Assembly: GCA_014898425.1 (NCBI GenBank)
Contig: RCSZ01000007.1
Coordinates: 248,001 to 312,000, forward strand
Length of the DNA stretch: 64,000 bases
Source: Botryotinia globosa
Taxonomy: Eukaryota > Ascomycota > Leotiomycetes > Helotiales > Sclerotiniaceae
Direction of reading: 5' to 3'
Shown here: positions 1 through 11,743 of the stretch, in pieces
Position numbering within the stretch: position 1 is the stretch's first letter
How the letters are laid out: each line of letters opens with the position of its first letter
Program-made: the position numbers and the translations under genes
The notes under the pieces: generated by a model
Database searches by the model: none
Seen by the model: the letters and a program-made list of their open reading frames with translations, nothing else
What the model was told of the DNA's origin: nothing

Positions 1-577
1 AAGTGTGAGTAAGCTGAGCAAAGTGTGAGTAAAGCGTGAAGTGATGAAGTGATGAGGTGACAAGAATTGATCTAGGGATTGATGAATATCATTCTTAGAT
101 GTCGTCTACTCCGTATATAATACTGGATAGAATCCGGCTTAGTATTAGGATGTATGGATAAGGCTTTTTGATCGAGGCAATCTCGTCAAATCAACCCAAT
201 GGATGGATCGATTTATCCTTTTCCCTCCCTTCCCAGCCTTGTCTAGAACGTTGGTCTTTTCCCTCACCCATCAGACCAATTATACATCAAGGGAATGTGT
301 CATTAATATATCATGACCTAGCTAACGGGTAAGGCTACTACTTACTACCTTCTTCGTGCCTTCTCCCGATTCATTATAATCCTACAAACTACAGCACTAG
401 CAACCAGTATACCTATCAGTATATCTACCAGTACTAGCAACCAGTATACCTACCAGTATACCTACCTACCGGCATATCACTTATCTTACTCACCATCATC
501 ATCCCCCCGACCTGTCAAAATCCTAATTCTTTCATCTCAGGAGAGGGCTACTCCAGAGCCCAGATAGATATCCCAAC
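1..577. other. Upstream intergenic region, no gene seen
   Basis: No supported coding sequence. It carries short tandem motifs (AGTGTGAGTAA-like at the very start; repeated ACCAGTATACCTA-type units at about 400-475) and is the likely promoter and 5' leader of the phosphoesterase gene starting at 578. Confidence 0.6.
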
Positions 578-2065
578 ATGGTCGATCCCTCCTATGAACT
601 CGACCGTCTAACCTATGAACCTTCTCATCACTCTCAAGATTCATGTACTACCGCATCATCATATGAGCCTCAAAATTCATACCTTCCTTCACCCTCTCCG
701 GAGCCTCACGTACCTATAATAACTCGAACTACTCGTACTCGCAAAACCCGTTTCGTTTGTGTTTCCGATACTCATAATGGCGTTGCGAATGGGTCATTCA
801 AACTGCCACCCGGTGACGTTCTCATTCATGCAGGCGATTTAACAAATCAAGGAAACTATGCGGAACTAGAAAAGTCAATCAAATGGATTGAAGATGCTGA
901 TTTTGAAGCCAAAATTATCATTGCTGGTATGCATAATATATCCACCTATTTTTACTAGGGGATCCATCCTCCTACATTCATCCACCCCATAAAAACGTTC
1001 TATTTCCATCTTCATTTATTCCGAACGAGCAAAATTAAAAAACTAATCATTATGTAAGGTAACCATGATATAACACTCGATCCATCGTTTTACTCCCAAT
1101 ATGGTCTTTATTTCCATAAACAAAATCCACAGGATATCAAAAAGTGTCAAGAATTGTTAGATCGTTCCCCGTCAATTCTGTACCTTAATCATGAAGCAGC
1201 AGAAGTTTCTTTAGCATCACCTACAGGTCCACATACTACCTTTCGTATTTTCGGTTCTCCTTTTTCCCCAGCAAAAGGAATGTGGGCTTTCGGTTATCCA
1301 CAATCCGATGCTTCCAAAAGATGGGATGATATTCCCTTGGATGTGGATATTGTACTTACTCACACACCACCGAAATATCATTGCGATGAAAGGAATGATC
1401 GCGTAGCTGCTGGATGTGAATTTTTACGTCAAGCTTTATGGAGAATCCGTCCACGATTAGCAATATGTGGACATGTTCATGAAGGAAGAGGTGCTGAAGT
1501 AATTCAATGGGATCTTGGATCTTCGAATATTAAATTCAAGGAAAATGGTGTAGTTCGTTGGGGAGATCCGGGTAAAGATAATAAAAAGATGTCCCATATC
1601 GATTTGACTTCAAAAGGAAGAATGGGAGGAAATGTTTTCAAGAACGATGGGGCCTTTGGAGATTGGGATAATCAAACATGTGATGCTGCTGCTAGTGCCA
1701 GTAACTTAACCACATCGATCGGAAGTGGTCTACCACTGTTACCCGAAGAAATTACAAAAGATAGAAGGAAATGGCACCGAAACAATTCCATGGCAAGGAT
1801 GGCAATCTCAAATGTAGCCAAAACTTTACTCGCGATACCAGAGGAGATACTTTCCCCAGCTCGAGGACAAGGTGGTGTACCACCATCTTTACGTTGTGAC
1901 GTAGAAGCTTTATGTGGACGAATGGGACGACAGGAGACATGTGTGATTAATGCGGCGTCGATGGCTTCTAGTTGGCCTCATGGAAAAGGAAGAGGGGGGA
2001 AGAAATTCAATAAACCTATTGTTGTAGATATTGATTTGCCTGTTTGGGAAGAGGTGGAATTATGA
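578..2065 (+). CDS. Calcineurin-like metallophosphoesterase (MPPED1/2-like)
   Basis: Two exons, 578-926 and 1059-2065, predicted 451 residues. The 132-nt intron (GTATGC..TAAG, CTAAT branch site) splits the GNHD metal-binding motif: splicing yields Gly117-Asn-His-Asp120. Other metallophosphoesterase signatures are visible in order: S-D-T-H-N-G (Asp64/His66), H-A-G-D-L (about 85-88), T-H-T-P-P and I-C-G-H-V-H-E-G-R-G. Family members use a two-metal centre to hydrolyse phosphoesters; MPPED-type enzymes act on cyclic nucleotides in vitro, but the substrate here is unknown. The first ~55 residues are Ser/Pro/Thr-rich and probably disordered. The C-terminal ~150 residues past the GHVH motif are poorly characterised and not part of the core fold. 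Start chosen at the first ATG of the open frame. Family assignment is strong, substrate is not. Confidence 0.9.
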
Positions 2066-3024
2066 TGCTTATAGATAGCATATGATGATGATGATGATAT
2101 TCATGAAATGCAAAGTTTGCGGTTTCATAATGTTGTGGTGAGGTATATGCTGAGGCATGTTCGTTGTTGATGGTCCTGAATGACAGCGTGGTTTCCTGGC
2201 AGAGAGACAGAACGTCTGAAAGATAAGGTCGTTAGCATAAGTTCTGCTCATTCAAGTAAAGGGGTCTAGGCTGGCATTTGTATGTCTCTGCATGTCAACC
2301 CTATCTTACAGGTGTCTGGTGCTGGCTTTACTAATCCATGAACCTTCCCATCGATCATTTCCCTCGTCATTATGATCCAGACTCAGCCGCCCTTCCAACC
2401 TCCTTCGTAGCCAACAATCAGATCTCATCTACTTCACACGGGCCCTTATAGACATGAGCGTCCCTAAATGCCGCTCTGGTGAAGCTCTGTACGTGCGTAA
2501 GTATGTGCTAGTGCGCACGTATGAGTGCCGCTGTAGATATGGAAATAGTCAGGAAGTCTCCAGCTGGGTTAGTCAAATGCTCGCAATGAGTCTCATTGAA
2601 TGGTATATTTGAGAGGCGCTCACTCTGAGATAGCAGCAAGGAGAATTATCTCCGTCTCCATGATCAGATTCCAAGTCAAGCGGCATGAAAATGTTCCCAA
2701 TGTATCCAGGCGCATGGAAGGCGCAAAAATTATCTTCGGATTCGATCAAGCTTTGGCTGTGGCATTGTTAATAGATCGAAGAAGTAGAAAGTAGAATTAG
2801 TATATTCAATATTGTCGAAGAGGTAAAGTTTTCAATTCGTTTTGGCAAATATTATGGTTTGTGATGCTTTTCTGGGACACTGGTATACTTTGGTTTCCAT
2901 CTCATTTCTGTCTTCTCTTTGCAGCCTTGCTCGCTTACTGGAATACCATAGCAACCTCAGTATCCAGCCTACCTGCAGGAATTTCCTCCCACAATATCTC
3001 ATTTTCATTCAAAGAAATTTGAAA
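2066..3024. other. Intergenic region
   Basis: No convincing gene. A short open frame at 2600-2794 has no codon or domain support. The stretch 2842-3024 is in frame with the next gene but translates to an implausible sequence and is better read as its 5' leader; it contains donor-like GTTTGTGATG and a GCAG acceptor-like site, so a leader intron is possible. Confidence 0.4.
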
Positions 3025-4173
3025 ATGTCTTTTCGTACTTTTCGTCAATCTAATAAATCTCTGCTACCTTTTACCAGGTCGCCAACGCCGCCATGGCATT
3101 GCGCAAAAAATTCGCGTTCTCCGAGACGTCGAAGGTTGAGATCGATGTCGTCACCTTCGATTCGTGGACTACGTGGAGACATCGACCCAGATTTCATATG
3201 GGGTTACAAAGCTCCAGAATCATCACTACTGATGGGTCAAGCACAGTCTCAAGAATTGGGACGAAGTGCGCACCAGAAAAATGACGCGATTGAAAACTCT
3301 TCTCAAGGAGAATATCGATGTTCCGAGCGATACTTTGCAAGAGAAAGCAGAGGACGTTCGCAGACTCCAAAAGAGCTCAATGCAGAGGTTTACACACATA
3401 CAAGTGTGAAAGAAACTACTGTGACATCATTTGTGCAAGATTCGCATGGTCAAGCCACAGAAGCTGATCAAGAAATGCAATCTGTCGATGAATTGGCAAA
3501 GCGAGACAGAAGAATCTCGGATCTTGAGAATGAAAATGTCATCTTGAGATCAAAGCTTTGTGAGATCTCAATAAAAGAGACCTCGTTCGATGAGCAAAGA
3601 ACAATGCTTCGCAATACGATTACGACTCTTGGAGAAGAGAATGAATCTTTGGGGAGAAGGTTGAATCAAACAACACCCATGACTTCAACCCTAGTGAGAT
3701 TCGGACCTGGCTTAGAAAGCTATGTTCGGAATCCTGCTGCATATTCCATGGGTCCTATTTAGGCGGCATCTAATATGTCAATGATAGGTGAATCTTCTGC
3801 AAACAAGAGAAGTTGTGCTGAATTTTCCGAGCCTTGTCAAGATAGCTACACGGCACCACGGTTAAATACTATGGCTGCAAGCTCCCTCAATCCCATGATT
3901 CCTAGTGCGGCATCTGAAGTCCGCACGAAAGGTAGATCTTTTGCAGGAAAGAAGCTCTATGAGGAACTCAACGAAGCAGACCAAACAAGATCTGTGAGTT
4001 GGTGGCAAACTTTTGTAATAGCAAGGTCCGCAATCATGAGTAAATTGATGCCGATCGTCAGGATTGACAATGCTGCCATGTTCCAAGAGATATCTGAATG
4101 CTTCTTGACAGGCCGCTCCACCAATGACTTCGATGTGTTTTCCAAAAAGATCACCGAGATTGGCAATGTCTGA
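3025..4173 (+). CDS. Unrecognised coiled-coil protein, two exons
   Basis: No family recognised. Start ATG at 3025 sits in an AAAATG context. An in-frame TAG at 3760-3762 would end the frame, but the codons continue in the same frame to 4173. I read 3694-3762 as a 69-nt phase-0 intron (GTGAGA donor, TTTAG acceptor) whose length is a multiple of three and whose last codon is the stop. The spliced product is about 359 residues: a basic Ser/Arg-rich N terminus, a central heptad-like coiled coil (residues about 155-215, rich in Leu/Glu/Asn), then a Ser-rich linker and a C-terminal segment with a W-W-Q-T-F motif. No signal peptide or membrane span is seen. Alternative readings are a 245-residue protein ending at the TAG, stop readthrough, or a decayed gene. 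Confidence 0.5.
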
Positions 4174-5574
4174 GAACATTACTTTCTCGTTGTTTGTTCT
4201 GGAGCAAGATTGATAAATACACTGGTAGATGTTCAATCTGTACAAATGCAGATGAACCACCGACCAAGAGATGTGTACAAGTCATGGCCTTGGGTGGGGT
4301 GGTTAGATTTCGTGTGCTAGATACTGCATGAATGTAGTGCAGCTCCGAGAACGAGTCGGTGTGTGTGTAAAGGTGGATGTATGGTATGGGCTCAATTATA
4401 TGGTCTGGGGGAAGAGATGGGAGTATAGATAGTATGATATCTTGTCTCTTGGGCAGTAATTTATCGGATATTCTGTTGTACTTACTCCCTAATCGATTTG
4501 TGAAACCATTTCTCTGTGATTTAGATCTCAAGTAAGTGATAGAATGTTTTTTCTAATATATTTAAGTGTACGGAAAGTGCAGGATATATTTTCAAAGGAA
4601 TTGATCAAGCTTTGGATACAGGTAGCTCCGTGTGTCGTATAACTGCGATTTTTCAAACTTCCTCTCGTCACAGACGGCTTCTCTAACCGGTTGATCGTAA
4701 AGTCTTGGATTGAAGATCTTTGTCTTCTGGTCAGAAGCCTATACCGTAGATCATTTGTTGCAGTGGAATGGTTTGGACGTTGTTTTGAGTAGTAGATTGA
4801 AACGATGCAGGCCTGAGATATGTGGAAGTCAGATTCGTTTGATGAATCGAATCGGTTGCTCCAGTGGTCAGCCAGAAAGATAGAGGCAGCACCTGTGAGC
4901 TCCTCTTCACTTCGAATCTCCTCTTCGCCTACTCTTTACCCATCCTAGGGCTCCTTTAACTGATTTGTGAACTCTCAAATTGTTGTAGTATAAAGGTGCC
5001 TTCAACTGCGCGTTCAAAAGGAGTCACTTGCCCGCTTTTTGTGATAACAGAACGGAGGGAAGAGTGCCTCGGCAAAGAATAGAATGATGGGAATGAAGAT
5101 AAGGGAGTATAAGTGTAAAGAAGGAGACATGAAAGAGGTATGAAAGAGGCAATGTTGAAGAGAGGGAGTCTGAGAAACGATATCGATCACGAATACATGA
5201 AATTATGGTAACTCGAGGCAAAAAAAAAGATGGAACGAGGAAGAAGAGAGGGAAATAACTCGACAAAGAGAAGATGTCGATATCATTGATCATGCTTGTA
5301 TTTCTTGAGTCATTACAAGTGTAAATAAGTCCACCGTATTGTGCTTAAGTCTCCCAATAGCATCCACTCTTGATTCATATCTGCCGTACTCTCTTCATGT
5401 TCATATCTTTCCTCCTCAACTTAAAGAATGGGAGAAAAATCTTGCACAATATAACCGTCAATATAACCAACCCATATACCACTTCCATAATACATCTTTC
5501 CGAACATTATATCGCTGTCTCCGCCCCAACACCCATGATTTCTCTACAACCTTCTCTCCTGACATGCAATCCAG
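4174..5574. other. Intergenic region
   Basis: About 1.4 kb without a supported gene. Open frames on both strands here are short, lack plausible starts or are low-complexity. It should hold the 3' ends of the convergent genes on either side. Confidence 0.5.
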
Positions 5575-6363
5575 TTACATTGGTCTAGCAAGAAAATCCT
5601 GGTATCTCTGTTCATCCTCTCCATGAATAAACATCTCCAAACAACTTTTCAAAGAAGCCTTATTCGACGTATACTGCCAAACCCTCTCACGATAATCCCA
5701 AAGCCAGAACACCACAAACTCCCTCGCTCTCACCAAATCCTTCCTTCCAGCCCTCGGATATTTCTCAAACAAATCCCAATCCCTCGGCTCCGGCCAAATG
5801 CGAAACTCGCCGTTGCCATCGAAGTGGCTCTTGAAGTGTACGTTGAGTGCAACTCCAATCTCCTGTGATTGTGAAGTCCACATTTGGCGACAAACCCAGT
5901 CGCTGGGAGAAAAGGTCGTGTAGAGATGGGTCTTGCCGTCGGGTAGCATGGGTAGGAGTTTGTTGCGGCGGTAGTTTTCGGCTTCGCGGAGACGGTTCGT
6001 TTCGGCGAGAGCGACGGTCTTCTTGTTGGTCTCGATTGCTTTGTCCCATGCTTCTACGCTGATCTTTTGCTTGGTGGCTTTCGCTGCGGTAATATCGGAG
6101 CGACTGAGGCTAGGGGAGTGTGTGGTAGGCTGTCGAGATTTATTTGAAGCATCGCGAGAAGTGGAATTCGTCTTGGTTTCTGCAGCCGTATTAAAACCCT
6201 CATTGGGTTTGGAGATTACACTGTATGAGCATGCTCGCTTTGTTGGACCTTGCTGTATGCTTGATTTTGTGTCTTTGGTTTCAGAAGTGTCGAGATGACT
6301 ATAAGAGGAAGATGCTTCAGTATCTTCTGTGTCTGGAGATGCTTTTCTCTTATGTGAGGACAT
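5575..6363 (-). CDS. Unrecognised W-P-E family protein, copy 1
   Basis: Single-exon frame of 262 residues with ATG at 6363. The function is unknown to me. Residues 1-100 are polar, Ser/Thr/Lys-rich and probably disordered, with a basic R-K-A/K-R-A pair that could act as a nuclear signal. The C-terminal ~130 residues form the conserved part: L-L-P-M-L-P, an aromatic S-D-W-V-C segment, F-R-I-W-P-E-P-R-D-W-D, then R-A-R-E-F-V-V-F-W-L-W and C-L-E-M-F-x-x-G-E-D-x-x-Y-x-x-F. The same ordered landmarks occur in the neighbouring copy at 6845-7567 and in the broken copy at 29495-30578, which is the main evidence that this is a real gene family. It lies tandem to copy 2 on the same strand, about 480 bp apart. 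Confidence 0.7.
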   Translation of the reverse strand: MSSHKRKASPDTEDTEASSSYSHLDTSETKDTKSSIQQGPTKRACSYSVISKPNEGFNTAAETKTNSTSRDASNKSRQPTTHSPSLSRSDITAAKATKQKISVEAWDKAIETNKKTVALAETNRLREAENYRRNKLLPMLPDGKTHLYTTFSPSDWVCRQMWTSQSQEIGVALNVHFKSHFDGNGEFRIWPEPRDWDLFEKYPRAGRKDLVRAREFVVFWLWDYRERVWQYTSNKASLKSCLEMFIHGEDEQRYQDFLARPM

Positions 6364-6844
6364 TTTCGATGAGGAAGGACCGATGTGTGTAAAGGGTTGT
6401 GTTTGATTACGAAGTGTCGAGAGTTAATGTAGAAGTGTTGACGAGAAGTTCTCGATGGCATGGATTCTGGGTGTTTGGCGATTTGTGGCTCATTTTAGTG
6501 AATATCACTGATTCGTAAGGTGCAGGTGGCTTGCGAGATCTTTTTTGATTCACTCTATTCTATACTCACAGCTAGGATTGTATTTGAAACACTATTAACA
6601 CTTTTACATTGAATACCTAGGTATTGTTCATTCTGAGCCCATAAGCCACTACATGTTGTGAGCCACTAAGGTTTGTTCTCTGTATTCCTCCTTGGATCCC
6701 TAAAGGTTTACTGATCTTTTTTCATTCTTTCCTCCCTGAGCCTTCATTAATTCTCGATACTGCAAGTTCTCTCTACTAAAGTGCTAGCGACTCTCAGAAC
6801 TATGCAATGCAACCCATTCCTGATGTGTCGGAGAAATTCTTGCT
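6364..6844. other. Intergenic region between W-P-E copies 1 and 2
   Basis: Presumed promoter of copy 1 and 3' region of copy 2. I see no gene; a CCTAGGTATTG motif and direct TGAGCCACTA-like repeats occur near 6640-6670. Confidence 0.5.
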
Positions 6845-7567
6845 TCATGTATCTGGCAAGCTCTGGAGTGCGCGGTCTTTGAGATACTGATTGTAGTAAG
6901 AGCCGTCATTCCAGTTTTCGAACCACTCAAGACATTTTCGTAGAGACCGTTCAATCCCGATACTACAGTACTCTCCTGTATAGTAAAAATGTACGAACCT
7001 GTGGGCTCTAACAAGCGTGTTCTTCCCTTCTTTGGAGTCGGCTGTCAAATCCTTCCCTTTCACTAATTCAGGCCAGATATGAAACTTCACATCTCTTTTA
7101 AACTGAATCTCGAACTGCACACTTAGCAATTCCTCCTCCTCCTTTTTGGCGGCTGCTCTGCTCTTATATGTCCACTTGCGGTAAGAACTTCTAGCAGGAG
7201 GGAGATCAAAGTTATATAGATGGACTTTGCTGGATTCACTAGGCGAGGTTTTCCCAGTTCCAGACTTTTTGCCATACTGGTCCATGGCATGATTTCCGAC
7301 TTCCATCTCTCCCCGGTCTTGTTCTTTGCTGTTGCTCGTTGCTCTCTGGCCTTTTTGAGGAGAGGGTGGCAATGGTGGTTCTGGGAAGCTGTCAAGAAAT
7401 TGGTCAACAGCTTCAAAATCCGTGATTTGGCGATTCGACTTGCCAGAAGTAAGCTTTTGAGATTGGTTGGAAGGATCATCGTCATCATTAGTATGCTCTG
7501 TTGAAGAGCTATAATGTATGAATTTGACGAATTTGACGAATTTGCGCAAGACTTGCTTCGACTGAGG
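6845..7567 (-). CDS. Unrecognised W-P-E family protein, copy 2 (5' end uncertain)
   Basis: Open from just after a TAG at 7568-7570 down to the stop at 6845. No ATG exists in frame near the upstream end; the first in-frame ATG is at 7306, giving 153 residues. Alternatively the TAG could be an intron acceptor with an unseen 5' exon. The conserved C-terminal block is present: F-H-I-W-P-E-L, R-A-H-R-F-V-H-F-Y-Y and L-R-K-C-L-E-W-F followed by Y-Y-N-Q-Y. It lacks the second D-W-D/F-E-K segment of copies 1 and 3 and is more divergent. The region just before holds a short GAATTTGAC tandem repeat (7518-7545), encoding F-V-K-F-V-K-F. It could be a functional diverged paralogue or a 5'-truncated copy. 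Confidence 0.5.
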   Translation of the reverse strand, partial: PQSKQVLRKFVKFVKFIHYSSSTEHTNDDDDPSNQSQKLTSGKSNRQITDFEAVDQFLDSFPEPPLPPSPQKGQRATSNSKEQDRGEMEVGNHAMDQYGKKSGTGKTSPSESSKVHLYNFDLPPARSSYRKWTYKSRAAAKKEEEELLSVQFEIQFKRDVKFHIWPELVKGKDLTADSKEGKNTLVRAHRFVHFYYTGEYCSIGIERSLRKCLEWFENWNDGSYYNQYLKDRALQSLPDT

Positions 7568-8840
7568 CTACTCAGATCAACTCTGGTACTTCCCACCTTG
7601 TCTCATTCACAATATACACACGAATATCCTAGCACGCATAATCCGTCACCAGTATTACTCTTTCTCTCATCAAAATACAGAGAACCCCTCCTAGAGAAAT
7701 CGCAATCCCCCGTTCCTAAAACATCACCGTACTTCATCCACATCCACAGAGATACAAACCCCAAACCCCAGTCAATATATCCATAATCCCTCATCTTTTC
7801 TCATCCGCCACAATCCTTCTCTATCCTCAGATCTAGCTAAAGCACCCTCTCCACATCTCGCATATTATCAGGATATATACTGTACCGGCGAACAAACGCG
7901 GGCATGTGAACTTCAACTTCAGTCTCGAGTGTACCTTCTAATATCCAATCCCCAACCACTCAGAACTTGAGACTTTACTCCCCTTTCAACCATACAACAA
8001 AAGACCACAGCTTTCTTCCATTCTCCTTGAGAAGTAGAAATCACTTAATTATAAACCCCATTTCCCCGCATATATACAAGTATATACAAAGCATCTGTAA
8101 TATCAAATCCGCTGCACCTCCCTCTTCCCTTACACGTACAAGAGAATAACTCACCAACTTCTCTCAGCTCCCCCTGCTCCCCCTGCCGAAAATGTGCAAT
8201 CATAACACCATAGGTCCAGCAATCATAGCAAGAAATCCATTTATCCGTTTAAACTGTCTAAACAGAAACAGCAATAGCAAAAAATCGAGACGGGCAGAAG
8301 ATCAACATGTGATCAATAACCTGGCTCGCTACCCAGCTACCTACACACCCACCCACCGCCCCATAAATCAATAACTCGAACCCCAAATCCAACATCCAGT
8401 CTCCAACCTCGAAATCCCCCAAACTCAGAATTTCCAACCTCCTACCGGTCTTCCAGTCTTCCAACCTTCCCAGCAATAACTTCCTCCCACAAGAATCTCA
8501 ACAAACAAAAGAATGTATCGACAGCGAAGCCCCCAGCATTAGAATGAGGACTAAAATCAACACTAGCACTAGAATCAGAACTGACACTGCCGCTGACGTC
8601 AACGCCAAGAACTCTAGACAAGTAGTCAAGGCCCCCAAAAAGCAAGAAGCAGGAGAAGGAAGAAGACGCAAAATATACAAGAAAAGACGAGAAAGAACGA
8701 GAAAATCGAGGAGAGGAAAGTGATGAGAGGGATGAGGGACGAGATACGGTAGTTTGTATTAATTTTCGTTCTTTTTGTACTGTATATCATCCACACACCA
8801 TCCATACGAATCATTCGGCAGTATCACAGAATGATAATAA

Positions 8841-8947
8841 AGAAGAAGAAGAAGAAGAAGAAGAAGAAGAAGAAGAAGAAGAAGAAGAAGAAGAAGAAGA
8901 AGAAGAAGAAGAAGAAGAAGAAGAAGAAGAAGAAGAAGAAGAAGAAG
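8841..8947. repeat. (GAA)n microsatellite, about 107 bp
   Basis: Uninterrupted GAA/AAG trinucleotide repeat of roughly 35 units followed by an imperfect A/G-rich tail to about 8970. The homopolymeric open frames on both strands (poly-Lys, poly-Ser) are repeat artefacts. Confidence 0.97.
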
Positions 8948-9018
8948 GAAAAGAAAAAGAAGAAAAAAAAAACCAGCTATCCAATCGTACGATTTTACCC
9001 TCCACCCTCCCCTTCATC

Positions 9019-9080
9019 CTACTCACCTCTCCCTGCTACTCACCTCTCCCTCCTACTCACCTCTCCCTCCTACTCACCTC
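9019..9080. repeat. Minisatellite, about 17-bp unit
   Basis: Three to four copies of TACTCACCTCTCCCTCC-like units in a C/T-rich tract that continues imperfectly to about 9400. Confidence 0.8.
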
Positions 9081-9858
9081 GTCTCACTCTCTTACCCTCC
9101 ACTCTCTCCTCTAACTCACAATCACAATCACTATCCTCTCCCCTACCCTCATCATCCCTTCTCTCCTCTCAACCTCCAAATCTCACCACCTCACCTCATC
9201 CTCTCACGCTTACCCTCCCCTCTCCCTTCTCTCTCCTACTCAGCTCACCTCACCTCTCCTCTGCCCTTCCAACTCACTTTCTATTTTAATCCTCTCCCTC
9301 CTACTGACCTCATATCGCCCACTTACCCTTCACCCTCTCCCATCACTAATCCTCTGCCTACCCCAAACCTCATCATCCCACTCTTCCCCACTCTCCCACT
9401 CTGCAACTCTCCAACCCTTCAACTCTCAAATCCAAACCCACAAGGACTCAAGCCCTCAATACCACACCTGCAGTACAACAGAGACATGAAAATACAAGAA
9501 AGCACCCAAGCACCGAAGAACTCAAGCACACAAAGCCACAAAAACATAAAGACAGAAAAGTCCAAAATTCGACAACTATCTATCCAGGATCCATATGTCA
9601 CTAGAAACAAGAAACTAGATATATAATAAACCAAGAGATGATACAAGACGTGATTAAGCTCTCCAATCACGTGCAGAAGTGCAGAAGTGCTGAAAAGAGG
9701 AACGCAAGCAAGCAAGTAAGAAACGCTCCTTCCTTCAGAACACCATCTATCTATCCATCCATCTATTCATCATTCACACATTCATTTACTGTAAATTTAT
9801 TTTGATATTTGAAAAGTATCTAGATCTTGAAATTTTCCACCTTCAATTCAAAACAAAT

Positions 9859-10644
9859 CTAAAGACTTCCTTTCCTAGGGAAACTAACTCCTTCCACCGC
9901 CGCATTATCCACAAACCAACTACACCTCTCTCTAGCTCCCTCATTAACCAATGCACAAGGTAATCCGTTTCCCTTTTCGAAAATCTCCTTCATAATTTCC
10001 TTCTTCCCACCTCCGGTCGCTACAAAAGCTATCTTGACTCCATGTGTCACCACCGGTAATGTAAGGGTAATTCTCTTTGGTGGTGGTTTCGGACTATCCT
10101 CAATCGGCGCAACCCAAGCATCCGTTTCCCTCAAGAGAGCATGTCCAGGAAACAAACTACACGTGTGACCATCTGGACCACAACCCAAGAGCAACAAATC
10201 GAAAATGGGCAATTTGACGGAATCGCGCGATGCGAAACTGCGCACGAGGAGTTGTTCATATTGATCTGCCAATTCCTGAACATCGTCGAGATGCGCCGTA
10301 TCGATTGGGTGCACGGTAGGTTTACCCATTTCGGCGGGAATTTTATCGAGGAGTTCGCTTTTGAGGAGCGCGTAATTGGAGTCTTCGTGGGTGAGGGGCA
10401 CGGCTCGTTCGTCTGCGAAGAAGATTTCCCATTTGGAGAAGTGGATGATGTCGTCGGGACCGCTGGATGGGGCGAGGAGAGCGGCAGCGAGGGTTTTGGG
10501 GAGGGAACCGCCTGATACGGCGATTTTGAAGGCGTCGTGGCGGGTGAGTCCGGCGGTTTGGGCTTGCACTATGTATTGACGGAGAGTGGTGGCCAGGATA
10601 TCGACGGTTGGGAATGCGAAGAGGTTAGGTTGTGAGCCAACCAT
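9859..10644 (-). CDS. 6-phosphogluconolactonase (SOL family)
   Basis: Intronless, 261 residues, ATG at 10644. It hydrolyses 6-phosphogluconolactone to 6-phosphogluconate in the cytosolic oxidative pentose phosphate pathway, after glucose-6-phosphate dehydrogenase. Diagnostic motifs of the glucosamine-6-phosphate isomerase/6PGL fold are present: A-V-S-G-G-S-L-P-K (about 42-50), F-F-A-D-E-R-A-V-P with D-S-N-Y soon after, and L-L-G-C-G-P-D-G-H-T-C-S-L-F-P-G. Length matches the family and full-length co-linearity is evident. No targeting signal is seen. The 5' flank holds a 13-bp minisatellite about 300 bp upstream. Confidence 0.95.
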   Translation of the reverse strand: MVGSQPNLFAFPTVDILATTLRQYIVQAQTAGLTRHDAFKIAVSGGSLPKTLAAALLAPSSGPDDIIHFSKWEIFFADERAVPLTHEDSNYALLKSELLDKIPAEMGKPTVHPIDTAHLDDVQELADQYEQLLVRSFASRDSVKLPIFDLLLLGCGPDGHTCSLFPGHALLRETDAWVAPIEDSPKPPPKRITLTLPVVTHGVKIAFVATGGGKKEIMKEIFEKGNGLPCALVNEGARERCSWFVDNAAVEGVSFPRKGSL

Positions 10645-10950
10645 TTTTGCGATGTTTTAGATGATGTGTGTGTGGGTGAGTGAGAGTAAGGGTGGTGGGA
10701 GGATGAGTGAATTGGTGGTGAATGAGTGAACTGATGGTGAATATTGGTATGATTGAGGAGGTCTCGCGGAGACTTTTGATTGAAAAGAAAGCAAATTATG
10801 GAAAGGGAAATTGAAAGGTTGGAAATTTGTGGGTGATTGATGCGAACGGAGTCGAGAGAGAGTTTTTGATGGTGGGGGGTTTGGGTTTTGATGGGTTGGT
10901 TGCGATAAGTGGATAATTTTTCTTCCTTTTTCTTTTATCTGAAAGCGGTG

Positions 10951-11030
10951 GATTGATTAGATGGATTGATTAGATGGATTGATTAGATGGATTGATTAGA
11001 TGAATTGATTAGATGGATTGATTAGATGAA
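10951..11030. repeat. 13-bp minisatellite (GATTGATTAGATG)
   Basis: About six head-to-tail units with one or two substitutions, followed after ~60 bp by a G homopolymer of about 13 at 11092-11104. Confidence 0.9.
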
Positions 11031-11295
11031 TTGCTTGCAAATAATTAATTTTTATGATGATGACGATAATGGAAGGAAGGTGATGATGGTTTGGGGGGGG
11101 GGGGGAATATATAGATATGGGAGGTATATATAGAAACAAAGGGATTGTTAACAAAATTATATAAATTATCTGAGAACGGATTTTATATCATCATCATACC
11201 TTTTTCTTCTTCTTTTTGGCTGTGAGCTATGAAAGATTGAGCAATTGGTTGTGATATTTGTATGTATATATAGAATTATATAGGTAAATATAATA

Positions 11296-11320
11296 AATAT
11301 ATATATATATATATATATAG
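11296..11320. repeat. (TA)n microsatellite
   Basis: About 12 uninterrupted TA units. Confidence 0.9.
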
Positions 11321-11708
11321 AAGCCTAAAATGGAAGATGATGAGTGAGTGAGGGATGTAATGTCATGTGATCTGCCAAACTTTTATCGGAAATTAATTAA
11401 TTAATAATTACTTTTCATGTGTTTCGAGCCCCGCAAGATGACGATGTGGATGTTTCGATTTGATGGATACGATAGATAGATAAGAAAGTTTGCTTAGATA
11501 ATTGATTGGTAAGCGGGAGTGAAGATGGAAATGGAAATGGAAAGCAAGCCCTGACTGAGTATTGATTGATGAATGAATGAATGAATGATTCGAGATCAAA
11601 ACTTGATCATCATATGTGTTTGAACTTTGAAGTCATGTAAGAAGTAATTGATTGCAAAGCTTTGGGGTCCAAAAATACTATTCCTCGAGGGGATTCTGAT
11701 CTATTATA

Positions 11709-11743
11709 ACTACCTACCCAACTACCTACCCAACTACCTACCC
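11709..11743. repeat. 12-bp tandem repeat (AACTACCTACCC)
   Basis: Three consecutive units of ACTACCTACCCA. Confidence 0.85.

Larger units (their letters stand above)
7568..9858. other. Long gene-free, low-complexity region
   Basis: About 2.3 kb with no supported gene on either strand. It is strongly strand-asymmetric (C/A-rich on +), includes a long GAA microsatellite and CTCACCTCTCCCT minisatellite units listed separately, and ends at the 3' end of the 6-phosphogluconolactonase gene. Confidence 0.6.

Noticed and set aside
8811..9289. Poly-Lys and poly-Ser open frames
   Set aside because: Translations of the GAA microsatellite.
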